Below, in pieces: positions 6,990-13,976 of a stretch of 48,676 nt of DNA (position 1 is its first letter; each line of letters starts with the position of its first letter). This DNA is from Streptantibioticus parmotrematis (GTDB lineage: Bacteria; Actinomycetota; Actinomycetes; Streptomycetales; Streptomycetaceae). The DNA is taken from contig NZ_JAINVZ010000035.1 of the NCBI RefSeq assembly GCF_019890615.1, positions 1 to 48,676 on the forward strand. Direction: 5' to 3'. The notes beneath the pieces were generated by a model. That model was not told where the DNA came from, ran no database searches, and worked only from the letters and a program-made list of their open reading frames with translations. The translations under genes and the position numbers were made by a program.

Positions 6990-8239
6990 TTCAGGTCTCC
7001 TCCCAGCAGCACGGCCAGGTCGGCGGCGTCGTAGCCGACGCCACCAGGTTCCGGCTGGGGTGCCGCAGCGGGTTCAGCGCGGTCCGCGAGGTAGCGGCGG
7101 ACCTTGCGGAGAACCTCGTGATCGTCTTCGACGAGGTAGATCTGTGTCGTGGTGAGATGGGCGTGTCCGAGGATGACCTGGACGTCTCGCAGAGACAGCT
7201 TGTGCGAGCGGATCATCCGCAAGGCACTCGTGTGCCGCAGGTCGTGCATGGTCCAGTTGGTGCCCAAGGCGTCGTTCGCCCTTCGCAGCACTGCCCGCAG
7301 GGCGTCGTAGGTCAATGGGCGGTGGGCCAGCCCGTCCGGTGTGCGCTCGCGGCGCCGCAGGGTCAACCAGATCGGATCGCCAGGGCTCAGCTTGCCCAGC
7401 TCGTCGAGATAGAGCCGCAGCCAGACGAAGGCCTCAGCGCTGGCTGGCAGCCACTGCATCGCCCCTGAGCCCTTGCGCCGGACCTGAACCAGTTGGTCGC
7501 CCCAGTCCAGATCGACACCCCGGATGCCGAGCAGCTCGCTGGCGCGGGCGGCCGTGCTGACCGCCAGGGCGAGGATCGCCCGGTCCCGGTTCGAGTTCAT
7601 CGCCGCGAACAGGTCGTTCCACCGCTCATCGGGCATCGCCCGCGGTTTCTGCCGGGGCAGCTTCGGGTTGTAACGAAGGCGGCCCTCCGGCCGGAACGGC
7701 TCAAGGGGATTGTGATGTGCGTTCGCCCGCCGGCCCCGGACACGGTCCCGCCGCACCGGGTTGATCAGCGGGCCCTGCCCGACATCGATCACGTATTCAT
7801 AGAAACACCGCAGCACCGCGTTGCTGTGCCGGATCGTCCGGGCGCTGTACCGGTCTCCGGGATAGGCCTTGCGCGTGATCGGGTTGACCTGCCCCGCCAA
7901 CCCCGCGGACTTCGTCCTCGGCGCACGCCGCTGCTTGTCGGCCTGGCCCATCCACAGCACGAAATCACGCACGTCGTCCGACGTGGCTCGGTCCCACGAG
8001 ACATCGATCGCAACGAGGAAACGCCACCATCGGTGCAGGTCAAACGCGTAACTGCGGACACTGCCTGCGGAATGGCCTCGGCCCATGAAGTCGCGCAGGA
8101 AGCGCTGGATCGGCTCCACCGGACGGCCTTCATGGTCCACGACCACGTACGGAATCACTTCACCGGTGGGCACGACACGACCCCACCGGGCAAGACGAAT
8201 CGACTGGAGGTCACGGTGGACCCCTCCGAACGACGGCAT
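6986..8239 (-). CDS. Tyrosine recombinase (TnpA-like), 417 aa
   Basis: The first gene of the recombinase pair, transcribed from the right end of the element. It has an N-terminal SAM-like core-binding domain (GHSAGSVRSYAFDLHRWW, about residue 55). The catalytic domain has Arg in TAARASELLGIRG, MHDLRHTSALR, ILGHAHLTTTQ, and the nucleophile Tyr in IYLVED. The ATG at 8239 is preceded by AGGAGGAG. The start codon lies inside one arm of an inverted repeat (8237-8266), with the ribosome-binding site in the loop. The gene ends in a GTGA overlap with the larger recombinase. All catalytic positions are present, so it is probably active. Confidence 0.92.
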   Translation of the reverse strand: MPSFGGVHRDLQSIRLARWGRVVPTGEVIPYVVVDHEGRPVEPIQRFLRDFMGRGHSAGSVRSYAFDLHRWWRFLVAIDVSWDRATSDDVRDFVLWMGQADKQRRAPRTKSAGLAGQVNPITRKAYPGDRYSARTIRHSNAVLRCFYEYVIDVGQGPLINPVRRDRVRGRRANAHHNPLEPFRPEGRLRYNPKLPRQKPRAMPDERWNDLFAAMNSNRDRAILALAVSTAARASELLGIRGVDLDWGDQLVQVRRKGSGAMQWLPASAEAFVWLRLYLDELGKLSPGDPIWLTLRRRERTPDGLAHRPLTYDALRAVLRRANDALGTNWTMHDLRHTSALRMIRSHKLSLRDVQVILGHAHLTTTQIYLVEDDHEVLRKVRRYLADRAEPAAAPQPEPGGVGYDAADLAVLLGGDLK

Positions 8240-8266
8240 ACAGCTCCTCCTCCAAATGGCTGTATG
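8237..8266 (-). promoter_or_regulatory. Inverted repeat around the recombinase start codon
   Basis: CATACAGC (8237-8244) and GCTGTATG (8259-8266) are perfect 8-bp arms. The left arm contains the start codon of the 417-aa recombinase and the loop contains its AGGAGGAG. Folding of the mRNA would pair the start codon. It could also be a protein-binding operator. Confidence 0.45.
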
Positions 8267-8310
8267 ACTCGTACCGTCGCCCCCATCAACTCCACTTCCG
8301 ACACACCGAG

Positions 8311-8574
8311 TTACTCACCGCTAGTCCGGTCAACATGGTCGGCGTCGACCATGACCAGCACCGTGTGGTCGCCGTGCCGGGCGAGGATGCCGCGGGCGCG
8401 GGCGGTGTAGGCGTCGCGGCGCAGCAGTCCGGTCAGCGGGTCCTTCCGCGTGACGGCGAGATGCTTGTGGAGCGTGACGGCGTGCACCGCCCAGCCGGTG
8501 AGCGGTAAGGCGGCGGTCGTCACCAGGAGGGTGCGCGGGCCGATTCGGCCCCGGGGGTGCAGGACGGAGTCCAT
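8311..8574 (-). pseudogene. GGDEF-like gene, 5' part, truncated by the inserted element
   Basis: Reads from ATG 8574 (MDSVLHPRGRIGPR, with AGGGAGA upstream) through one hydrophobic segment (TLLVTTAALPLTGWAV) into the start of a GGDEF fold: RKDPLTGLLRRDAYTARA and HTVLVMVDADH. After DADH the frame enters the element and stops seven codons later. The expected continuation is at 3510 on the other side of the element. Streptomyces plasmids often carry such short, degenerate GGDEF-like membrane proteins; diguanylate cyclase activity is unlikely even for the intact form. Confidence 0.75.
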
Positions 8575-8666
8575 ACTGAGGGTCTCCCTCTCGTCTCGTA
8601 CGGGTTGGGTGGGCCCGGGGCGGTCGACGTGGTTACCAGGCCGATGGCGACCGTCCCGGGGCAGAA

Positions 8667-8972
8667 CTACATCTCGAAGTCGCCGTCGTCGGTGCGGGTC
8701 CAGCTGGGGTTGTTCCAGCGGTCGGCCGTCGCGGCGGGCCAGTCGAGCTCCCAGCCGGGCCGGTAGCCGCAGGCTCCCCAGCCATCCGGCCGCCCGTGGG
8801 GGATCTCCCGTCCGGCCGCCGCCGCGGCGCGTGCCGCGTCGTAGACCTCGTGTGCGATCCGTACGGCGGCGCTTCGGCTGTCGGCGCGGCCGGTGAAGAT
8901 GTGCACGCCGTTCAGGCCGGGCTGACCGGTGCGGTGTATCGGGACGTCGACCTCGAAGTAGGGCAGGGGCAT
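8667..8972 (-). CDS. Plasmid-type hypothetical protein (101 aa)
   Basis: The frame begins MPLPYFEVDVPIH at ATG 8972, nine bases after GAGAGGAG. An ATG three codons earlier (8981) lies directly on the Shine-Dalgarno sequence and is less likely. The protein has no membrane segment. A central Ala-rich helix (AAVRIAHEVYDAARAAAAAG) is flanked by an N-terminal strand-rich part with RTGQPGLNGVHIF and a Trp-rich C-terminus (GWELDWPAATADRW). It lies 92 bases upstream of the broken GGDEF gene on the same strand, so the two were probably one transcription unit. I do not recognise a named family. Confidence 0.7.
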   Translation of the reverse strand: MPLPYFEVDVPIHRTGQPGLNGVHIFTGRADSRSAAVRIAHEVYDAARAAAAAGREIPHGRPDGWGACGYRPGWELDWPAATADRWNNPSWTRTDDGDFEM

Positions 8973-9080
8973 GACGTCCATCTCCTCTCGCTGTCCGTGC
9001 GTTGAGGGGCCACTGCGACCGCCCCGGCCCGCGGGTGCGGGGCGGGGGCGGCACAGAGTGCGCTCAACTCAGGCGCGGGA

Positions 9081-9386
9081 TCAGCTGGCCGTCTCGATGC
9101 CGTCGCGCAGGTGGGCGCGCGCCTGGGCCAGCAGCGAGCGCTGGTCGCCGTCCACGCCGGTCAAGGCGTCGTTGAGGTAGCTGGCCGCGCGGTCCAGGTC
9201 CTCGCTGGCGTCCTGCCAGGCGCGGATACTGGAGGAGCCGAGGACGTCGCGGACCTCTTCGACCAGGTCGATGAAGGCGTTCGGGGTGTCATCGCGCTGC
9301 GCCTGGTCGCCGATGAGGGCGGCGAGGTCGGTGGCGAAGCAGTCGCGGAGCGCGGCGAAGGTGTCGGTCCTGGTCTGGACGGCCAT
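9081..9386 (-). CDS. Hypothetical protein (101 aa), acidic and helical
   Basis: Starts MAVQTRTDTFAALRDCF at ATG 9386 with AGGAG seven bases upstream; the frame is open further upstream but with poor coding composition. The product is acidic and almost entirely helical (LIDLVEEVRDVLGSS, LDRAASYLNDALTG), with one Cys and no membrane segment. It belongs to the leftward series of small genes that continues to 10846. No family recognised; a DNA-mimic or adaptor role would be a guess. Confidence 0.68.
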   Translation of the reverse strand: MAVQTRTDTFAALRDCFATDLAALIGDQAQRDDTPNAFIDLVEEVRDVLGSSSIRAWQDASEDLDRAASYLNDALTGVDGDQRSLLAQARAHLRDGIETAS

Positions 9387-9399
9387 GAGGGGGCTCCTG

Positions 9400-9609
9400 T
9401 CAGAAGTCGAGCCGGATCGTGATGGGGGTGCGGCGGTCGCCGTAGTCACGGCGGGGGTTGTGGACGGTCCGGCGGTGCGCTGCCAGGCCTGAGCCCCCGC
9501 TCTGGATCGGGAGGTGGCAGTCCGGGCAGCCGCTGAACCATTCATCGCCGGGCGGGAGGTCGGCCGGGGTGAGCGGATGGGGGTGCGGACCGTCGGCGGT
9601 CCGGCTCAC
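9400..9609 (-). CDS. Small C2H2-like zinc-finger protein (69 aa)
   Basis: GTG start at 9609 overlaps the stop of the upstream gene (GTGA). The middle reads CPDCHLP...AAHRRTVH, a Cys-x2-Cys followed by a pair of His with spacing close to a C2H2 finger, and is therefore a probable zinc site. The basic C-terminus (NPRRDYGDRRTPITI) could contact nucleic acid. It is the second of two neighbouring small Cys/His proteins in an overlapping chain with the P-loop kinase gene, so the three are probably one translational unit. Confidence 0.68.
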   Translation of the reverse strand: MSRTADGPHPHPLTPADLPPGDEWFSGCPDCHLPIQSGGSGLAAHRRTVHNPRRDYGDRRTPITIRLDF

Positions 9610-9872
9610 CGGCCCTCGCCCCCGGCCGGTTGCCGGTCGGCGAGCGCCAGGAGCTCCACGGCGAGTTCCGGCGCGGACAGGACGGTGCGCAGGATCGAGG
9701 TGATCCCGTCGCGCTCGATGGGGTTCAGCCGGTCCCACACGGCGTGGGCGTCACCGTGGGCGCCGACAACCTTGAGGTAGTCGGCCTCGGTGTGGGCGGT
9801 GTGCTGGGCGCCGCACCGCCCGCACCGGAAGTCGGCCTGGTCCCAGCCGCGCACAGGGGACTTGGCGCTCAT
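9606..9872 (-). CDS. Small protein with a Cys-x2-Cys zinc-ribbon half-site (88 aa)
   Basis: Starts at ATG 9872, overlapping the kinase stop (ATGA), and ends in a GTGA overlap with the next gene. The N-terminal third has RCGRCGAQHTAH, one CxxC with two nearby His, a possible zinc site. The rest is helical (DGITSILRTVLSAPELAVELLALADRQ broken by a turn). The chain of overlaps with genes on both sides is the best evidence that it is real. Function unknown. Confidence 0.7.
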   Translation of the reverse strand: MSAKSPVRGWDQADFRCGRCGAQHTAHTEADYLKVVGAHGDAHAVWDRLNPIERDGITSILRTVLSAPELAVELLALADRQPAGGEGR

Positions 9873-10846
9873 TCGCTGATCGCCTCCAGGGCCTGCGCCT
9901 CGAGGTCGGCGCGGCCCTCGGGGTCGTCGTCCTGGAGGGCGTGGTCGTCGGCCTCAAGGTCGACGCCGTCGCCGTGGACGGTGCAGACGATGTCCGGGTC
10001 GTTGTCCATGGCGCCGGTCAGCGCCCGGAACAGGCAGCTGACGCTGTAGGCCGGCGCCCACGCCTGCCCGTCGCACTCCGGGTCGAAGGGGCACGGCAGC
10101 AAGATGTCGAAGCCGAAGTCGCCCTCGCCGTCGACGTCTTCGCGCAGCGCGAGGGTGAGGTACTGCTGTCCGAGGCGGATCTCCGCGACGCGGTCCCGGC
10201 CGGTCACCAGGTCCGAGCCCGGCCGCCACCGCCACAACGGCAGGATCTCCGGGCCGAAGAAGCGGCGGGCCAGCCACAGGTCGCCCAAGCTGCTGCCGTC
10301 GCGCCCGAGGTCGGCCTCCCGCTCCTGCGAGAGCCGCTTCAGGAACGGCTCCAGGCGGTACAGGGCGTCAGCGAAGACCACCGTGTTGAAGCCTTCGGCC
10401 GCGAGCCGCTGATGGGAAGCGACCATGGCCTGATGCTGGGAGCGGACGACGTCCTCGGGTATGCGCCGGTTGGCCGACCGCATGCCCTGGCGCTCCAGGC
10501 AGACCGGCAGCGGTGTGGCGACGATGACCGCGACGGTCGGCATGCCGTGCCGCTTGGCGGCCGTCACCAGTTCCACCCGCACGGACCGTTCGACGTTGGA
10601 GGCGTCGATGACCGTGTTGAGCTTGCGGGCCATCCGGCGCTCCAGGATCAGCTTGAGGGCGTCGGTGGCGTCGCCGGTGGCGCCCTGGTCGCCGGGGTCG
10701 TCGCTGACCGTGCCGCGCAGGCCGTCGAGGGAGAGGACCTGGGAGGCCGGCCAGGTGCGGGCCAGCGTGGACTTGCCCGAGCCGGAGGCCCCGATCAGCA
10801 CGATCAGCCCGTTCTCGGGCAGGTCCGGGTATAGCACCGAGGTCAT
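9869..10846 (-). CDS. P-loop kinase, polynucleotide-kinase/zeta-toxin-like, with C-terminal extension (325 aa)
   Basis: The N-terminal half is a P-loop kinase: LIVLIGASGSGKSTLA (Walker A, about residue 15), a strand ending LSLDGLR, a lid-like VIDASNVERSVR, and the basic stretch RSANRRIPEDVV. This order matches the kinase domain of polynucleotide-kinase-like and predicted AAA/zeta-type kinases. From about residue 185 the C-terminal half is different and acidic, with ALREDVDGEGDFGFDILLPCPF and PAYSVSCLFRALTG. It does not look like a zeta-toxin partner, and no antitoxin is seen. It opens an overlapping chain of three genes. Substrate unknown; nucleic-acid or nucleotide phosphorylation is inferred. 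Confidence 0.75.
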   Translation of the reverse strand: MTSVLYPDLPENGLIVLIGASGSGKSTLARTWPASQVLSLDGLRGTVSDDPGDQGATGDATDALKLILERRMARKLNTVIDASNVERSVRVELVTAAKRHGMPTVAVIVATPLPVCLERQGMRSANRRIPEDVVRSQHQAMVASHQRLAAEGFNTVVFADALYRLEPFLKRLSQEREADLGRDGSSLGDLWLARRFFGPEILPLWRWRPGSDLVTGRDRVAEIRLGQQYLTLALREDVDGEGDFGFDILLPCPFDPECDGQAWAPAYSVSCLFRALTGAMDNDPDIVCTVHGDGVDLEADDHALQDDDPEGRADLEAQALEAISE

Positions 10847-10994
10847 ACGAGATCTCCTTGCGGGTCGAGGGAGCGGGCAGCCCAGGTCAGGCGGCCGGGG
10901 TTCATGACAGGGGTCGCTTCCGTATCGCGGGGTGGGGGGGGTGGGCCGGGGCGCCCGGGCCTCCGCGGTGTGCGGGGCCCGGGCGCCGGTGGTG

Positions 10995-11414
10995 TCACCA
11001 CAGGCGCCCGGAGGTCTCGTGCCACTCGGGTTCCGCGCCGTTGCCGACCGGCTTGACCACGCCTTTCGTGCCGACGTCGCCGTCCTGGTAGTGCAGCTCC
11101 CCGTCGAAGTCGTGGGCTTCGCTCATCCACGCGGACAGGGCCACGAGTCGGTCGTTGATCGAGAACGAGTAGATCTCAGGGTCGTTCACCCGCAAGTGCT
11201 TGATCGTCTTCGGGCGCCCCTGCTCGTCGGTTCCGCTGTCGGGATCGGGCACGAACACCCACGCCTCGCGTTCGGCCAGGGCCGTCAGCTCGCCCTCCGA
11301 AATGCCGTGAGGGGCGACGTGGAAATCTCCGTCTTCGGTCAGCTCCCACAGCAGCGCGAGCGGGACGGGTGGGCACAGCTCGACGGTTCCCTCGATGCTG
11401 AAGTCGACGGCCAT
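10995..11414 (-). CDS. Hypothetical protein (139 aa)
   Basis: Starts MAVDFSIEGTVELC at ATG 11414 with AGGAGGAAAC in front. Acidic, mixed alpha/beta, with no membrane segment and no Cys pair. VPLALLWELTEDGDFHVAPHGISEGELTAL suggests a compact N-terminal domain; WHETSGRLW ends the protein. About 150 bases of G-rich, apparently noncoding sequence follow before the kinase gene. No family recognised. Confidence 0.68.
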   Translation of the reverse strand: MAVDFSIEGTVELCPPVPLALLWELTEDGDFHVAPHGISEGELTALAEREAWVFVPDPDSGTDEQGRPKTIKHLRVNDPEIYSFSINDRLVALSAWMSEAHDFDGELHYQDGDVGTKGVVKPVGNGAEPEWHETSGRLW

Positions 11415-11534
11415 GTTTCCTCCTGGTGGGGGTCTGGGGATCCGGGCCCGGTGTTCATCCGGGCCCTGTTGTCTGTCGGGTGAGGAGGTCGTCTCAAGCC
11501 CGCTGCGGGGGTTGAGCCGGGGCGAGCACGTTCG

Positions 11535-12173
11535 TCAGGCCTCCAGCGCCAAGAGCGTGTGGTTCCTGCGGTCAGCGGCGGAGTGCTGGGTGAGGTACTG
11601 GCGGATCTGGTCGAGGGTGGCGATGTCGACCAGATCGCCGTTCGCTGCCGCCAGCGTGAACCGCGACGTGATGCCGTAGGTGTCGTGTCCACAGCGGTGG
11701 TGGAGCATCACCCCGGGGGCGATGTAGAAGGCCGCAGTGCCATCTTCGTAACCGGTCCAGCGCTGCGCATCGCGCAGGTAGCTCTCGCCGTAGTCGATGC
11801 CGTAGGACCTGCATGCGGCTCGGAAAGCCGCGTCGGCCACAACAGCGTCGGTGAGCTGCGCCAGTCCCTCTGCTGTGGAGCCGGGTGCCGCTGGCGCGAT
11901 GTGGAGGCGGTCGGGGTGGGAGTAGCGGGCGGCGCTGACGCGCTTACGGATCGGAACGAGAAGGGAGCTGACCGCGGCTTCGACGGCGAGCGCGCTCATC
12001 AAGGCGAGCGCCCCGATAGCGCCGATACGGACATGGCTGGACCATGTGGTGGGGAGGTCGACGTTGGCCAGGCAGGCTCCGAAGGCGCCGCCGGCCAACG
12101 CCGCGCAGATGCTGATTCCCGTGTCGAGGGAGTCGAACAGGCTGATCAGCGTGTGACGGACAGAAGATCGCAT
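11535..12173 (-). CDS. Membrane-anchored hypothetical protein (212 aa)
   Basis: The first 80 residues contain two hydrophobic helices (ISICAALAGGAFGACLANV and IGAIGALALMSALAVEAA). A basic cytoplasmic-looking turn (PIRKRVSAARYSHPDR) follows, then a soluble C-terminal domain of about 120 residues with DSYGIDYGE-like and GVMLHHRCGHDTYGITSRF sequences. The C-terminal domain has no known motif I can name. It ends TLLALEA at 11535. It is probably an inner-membrane protein with a cytosolic domain; membrane proteins of this size are common in conjugative Streptomyces elements. Start at ATG 12173. Confidence 0.68.
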   Translation of the reverse strand: MRSSVRHTLISLFDSLDTGISICAALAGGAFGACLANVDLPTTWSSHVRIGAIGALALMSALAVEAAVSSLLVPIRKRVSAARYSHPDRLHIAPAAPGSTAEGLAQLTDAVVADAAFRAACRSYGIDYGESYLRDAQRWTGYEDGTAAFYIAPGVMLHHRCGHDTYGITSRFTLAAANGDLVDIATLDQIRQYLTQHSAADRRNHTLLALEA

Positions 12174-12249
12174 GTGGGACCTCCGTGGGTTTCGAGGGGC
12201 GGGCGCCCGGCCGAAGGAGACCGGGAGCCCGGGGCTTGGTGGCGGTGGG

Positions 12250-12645
12250 TCAGGCGGCCAGGTGATGCTCGGCCGGGGGAGCGGTGTAGCTGTCGGGGTC
12301 CGCTGGCGTGCCGTCGTAGCACTCGAGGCAAGCGCCCAGGGTTCGGAGCGGGAGGCACTGGTGGTAGCGCCGCGAGCAGACGGGGCACCGCTGCCGGGCT
12401 TCCATGGCGCGGTCGAGCGCCGCTTCCTTCGCGTAGCTCATCGGCAACTTCGGCACCGCCAGGTCGACGCGATACAGCCACGCCCAGCGGGTCCCGCCCC
12501 GGCAGGTGATCCGGCCGACGGGCTCGTGGCCTCCGGGACGTAGTCCCATGGCGCGTAACTGACGACGGGTGGCCAGGCCTGTGGGCGCCTGCTTCCACGT
12601 GAACTCCGGGAAGGTTCCGTCGTCGTACAGGTCAGTGCCGAGCAC
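12250..12645 (-). CDS. RRQRL-type zinc-binding plasmid protein (131 aa)
   Basis: The N-terminal half contains ATRRQLRAMGLRPGG, close to the RRQRL motif that names a family of small zinc-binding proteins found in actinomycete integrative and conjugative elements. The C-terminal half has RCPVCSRRYHQC and GACLECYDG, a four-Cys zinc site of the CxxC...CxxC form. Family knowledge links it to mobile elements but not to a defined activity; a nucleic-acid contact is likely. The GTG start at 12645 has a weak Shine-Dalgarno sequence. Confidence 0.8.
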   Translation of the reverse strand: MLGTDLYDDGTFPEFTWKQAPTGLATRRQLRAMGLRPGGHEPVGRITCRGGTRWAWLYRVDLAVPKLPMSYAKEAALDRAMEARQRCPVCSRRYHQCLPLRTLGACLECYDGTPADPDSYTAPPAEHHLAA

Positions 12646-12671
12646 TCCCTAGTCCGCGTCCTGGCGGTCCA

Positions 12672-12785
12672 TCACTGGCTCCAGGCGGAAGGCAGTCGAC
12701 CGGGACGGTGCCGGTAGCGGGGCCGGGGGCCCGGGTGACGCGGGCGCGGACGACCAATGCGGCGGCGCGGGCGCGGAACGATCAC
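12672..12785 (-). CDS. Arg/Pro-rich microprotein (37 aa)
   Basis: GTG start at 12785 directly behind a good GGAGGAACTC ribosome-binding site, placed just after the hairpin at 12813-12852. The product is extremely basic (IVPRPRRRIGRPRPRHPGPR...) and ends SAWSQ. The stop overlaps an ATG for a seven-codon frame (TGATG), and the RRQRL gene follows 26 bases later. It could be a real nucleic-acid-binding peptide, a leader that tunes translation of the next gene, or an accident of GC-rich sequence. Confidence 0.35.
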   Translation of the reverse strand: MIVPRPRRRIGRPRPRHPGPRPRYRHRPGRLPSAWSQ

Positions 12786-12812
12786 GAGTTCCTCCAGGCT
12801 GAGAAGTAGGGG

Positions 12813-12852
12813 CGCCCAACGCCCCGCCGGGGCGTCTGCGGGGCGCTGGGCG
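12813..12852 (-). terminator. Strong hairpin
   Basis: CGCCCAACGCCCCGC (12813-12827) pairs with GCGGGGCGCTGGGCG (12838-12852) with one mismatch and a short loop. An alternative nested stem (GCCCCGCCGGGGC) is also present. It probably ends leftward transcription from the 13221-13976 gene or acts as an attenuator for the genes after it. Confidence 0.6.
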
Positions 12853-13220
12853 AGGTTGGCCAGATTCCGTGGTGTCGGCCGGGACTTGGCGAGTCGCCGA
12901 CCGTGCCGTAGCTCGGCTTTGCGGCGTAAAGACCGGTGAGCGGTCGGGTGAAGAGCGGTGAGCTTCTCGGTAGAGGACACGGCAGTCCCTTTCTGGTGAC
13001 CTGCCAGCGACCTTCGACGTGGCCCCTTGCTCAACTGCTTGCTCAAATGCGCATCGATGCAGATCAACCGCTTGCGCTCCCGAATGTCACCGATCCGAGT
13101 GAGTCGCGTGCAACCGGCGACGGGTTGCCTTCCGGCTTCGGGGCCCATGCCGGGGGTGGTAGCTGCCGCGTACGACGATGGCTTGTCCGGCGGGCGTTGG
13201 CGCCACCCGGCAATGTGCTG

Positions 13221-13976
13221 TCAGTGCAGTGCGACGGCGAGTGCGGCGAGCGGTACGGCCGCGATGCACAGCTGCACGGCCGCCCTCAAGTAGCGGTACT
13301 TGCGGAGTGCGATGCGCGACAGGGTGACGATGCGCGCGGCGCGGTCGTCCGTGGCGAGGGCGGCACGCACCTCGGCGGGGGACAGGCGAGCCCAGTGTGG
13401 GAATGCCCGGTCGACGCCGCCCCCGAGACGGGGCCGGACGGCGAGCAGCAGGACGACGGCAGCGGCGGCCAGGTCGAGGGCGGCGAGCGCGGCGCACGCC
13501 AGTGCCGGGACGCCGTCGTGGACGGTGATCTGAGCGAGGCCTGCCAGCCCAGCGCCGACGAACGCCAGCAGCATCGAGGCTTTGCCGTCGGTGCGCCCGA
13601 TCTCGGCGGCTACGTTGGTCAACTCGCTGTCCAGCACGGTGTTGTCCGGTGCGCTGGCGGGCGGCGCGGGCGAGGTGTCGCCGTGGTGGTGGCAGGGTGT
13701 TAGGCACACGCTGCACAGGTCGGTGCGGATCCGGTTGCGGCGTGGGTCCCAGGGGGTGCAGTGGGTGAGCTGGCGGCGGTCGGCGCCGGTGACGGTGATG
13801 GCCCAGGACATTGGGTGGCCGAGTGCGGTGCGGGCGGCCTGTCCGAAGTGGATCGCGTCCACGCGGTAGATGTGCCCGCGGGCGTCCTGGTAGACGGCGC
13901 CGGGCTGGCGGGGGCCGACGCGGCGCCGGTGGGCACGGACGGCGGCTTCTTCGGATAACGGGGTCGCAGTGGGCAC
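13221..13976 (-). CDS. Pycsar-effector-like (PycTM) membrane protein with a plasmid-specific N-terminal domain (251 aa)
   Basis: The C-terminal 140 residues match the PycTM effector layout as I know it. The helix NVAAEIGRTDGKASMLLAFVGAGLAGL forms a first membrane segment, a second follows (LACAALAALDLAAAAVVLLL), then IVTLSRIALRKYRYLRAAVQL leads into a last hydrophobic helix. PycTM proteins damage the membrane when a cyclic pyrimidine nucleotide is made during phage infection. No cyclase gene is visible nearby, so this may be an orphan. The N-terminal 90 residues (GPRQPGAVYQDARGHIYRV...) resemble the 112-aa protein at 24180-24518 and end in a CxxC/CHHH patch. The stop is followed by no close gene. 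Confidence 0.7.
   Translation of the reverse strand: MPTATPLSEEAAVRAHRRRVGPRQPGAVYQDARGHIYRVDAIHFGQAARTALGHPMSWAITVTGADRRQLTHCTPWDPRRNRIRTDLCSVCLTPCHHHGDTSPAPPASAPDNTVLDSELTNVAAEIGRTDGKASMLLAFVGAGLAGLAQITVHDGVPALACAALAALDLAAAAVVLLLAVRPRLGGGVDRAFPHWARLSPAEVRAALATDDRAARIVTLSRIALRKYRYLRAAVQLCIAAVPLAALAVALH

Larger units (their letters stand above)
3511..8334. mobile_element. Tn554-like integrative element with two tyrosine recombinases and a hydrolase cargo gene, inserted in a GGDEF gene
   Basis: The boundaries come from the split GGDEF domain. The 5' part ends ...VDADH at 8335 and the next residues FMAVNDT begin at 3510, so about 4.82 kb was inserted between two neighbouring codons. The ends carry similar inward-facing sequence: CCGGACTA at 3520-3527 and its reverse complement at 8322-8329. 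Beyond each copy, moving inward, the sequence contains ACTC then GGTG and GTGT. Tandem overlapping tyrosine recombinases of about 400 and 800 residues, transcribed together from one end, are the hallmark of the Tn554 group (tnpA-tnpB). A separate tnpC was not found. The cargo is one alpha/beta hydrolase gene. The exact end bases cannot be fixed without an empty-site sequence. Confidence 0.72.
12646..13220. other. Mostly noncoding region with a strong hairpin and small frames
   Basis: About 575 bases between two leftward genes. It holds a terminator-like hairpin (12813-12852) and a small Arg/Pro-rich frame (12672-12785). A longer minus-strand frame could start at a GTG near 12979 (VSSTEKLTALHP, with AAAGGGA upstream), but it would read through the hairpin and into the small gene. 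Its first 40 residues are basic and could be a real short protein. I leave it unannotated. Confidence 0.4.

Noticed and set aside
8575-9054. Long minus-strand open frame upstream of the GGDEF fragment.
   Set aside because: Arg/Pro-rich nonsense composition and it runs antiphase through the 8667-8972 gene; the ATG at 8574 has its own ribosome-binding site.
9869-10846. Zeta-toxin/epsilon-antitoxin pair.
   Set aside because: The kinase domain resembles the group, but the small neighbours are Cys/His proteins rather than an epsilon-like antitoxin, and the C-terminal half is not zeta-like.
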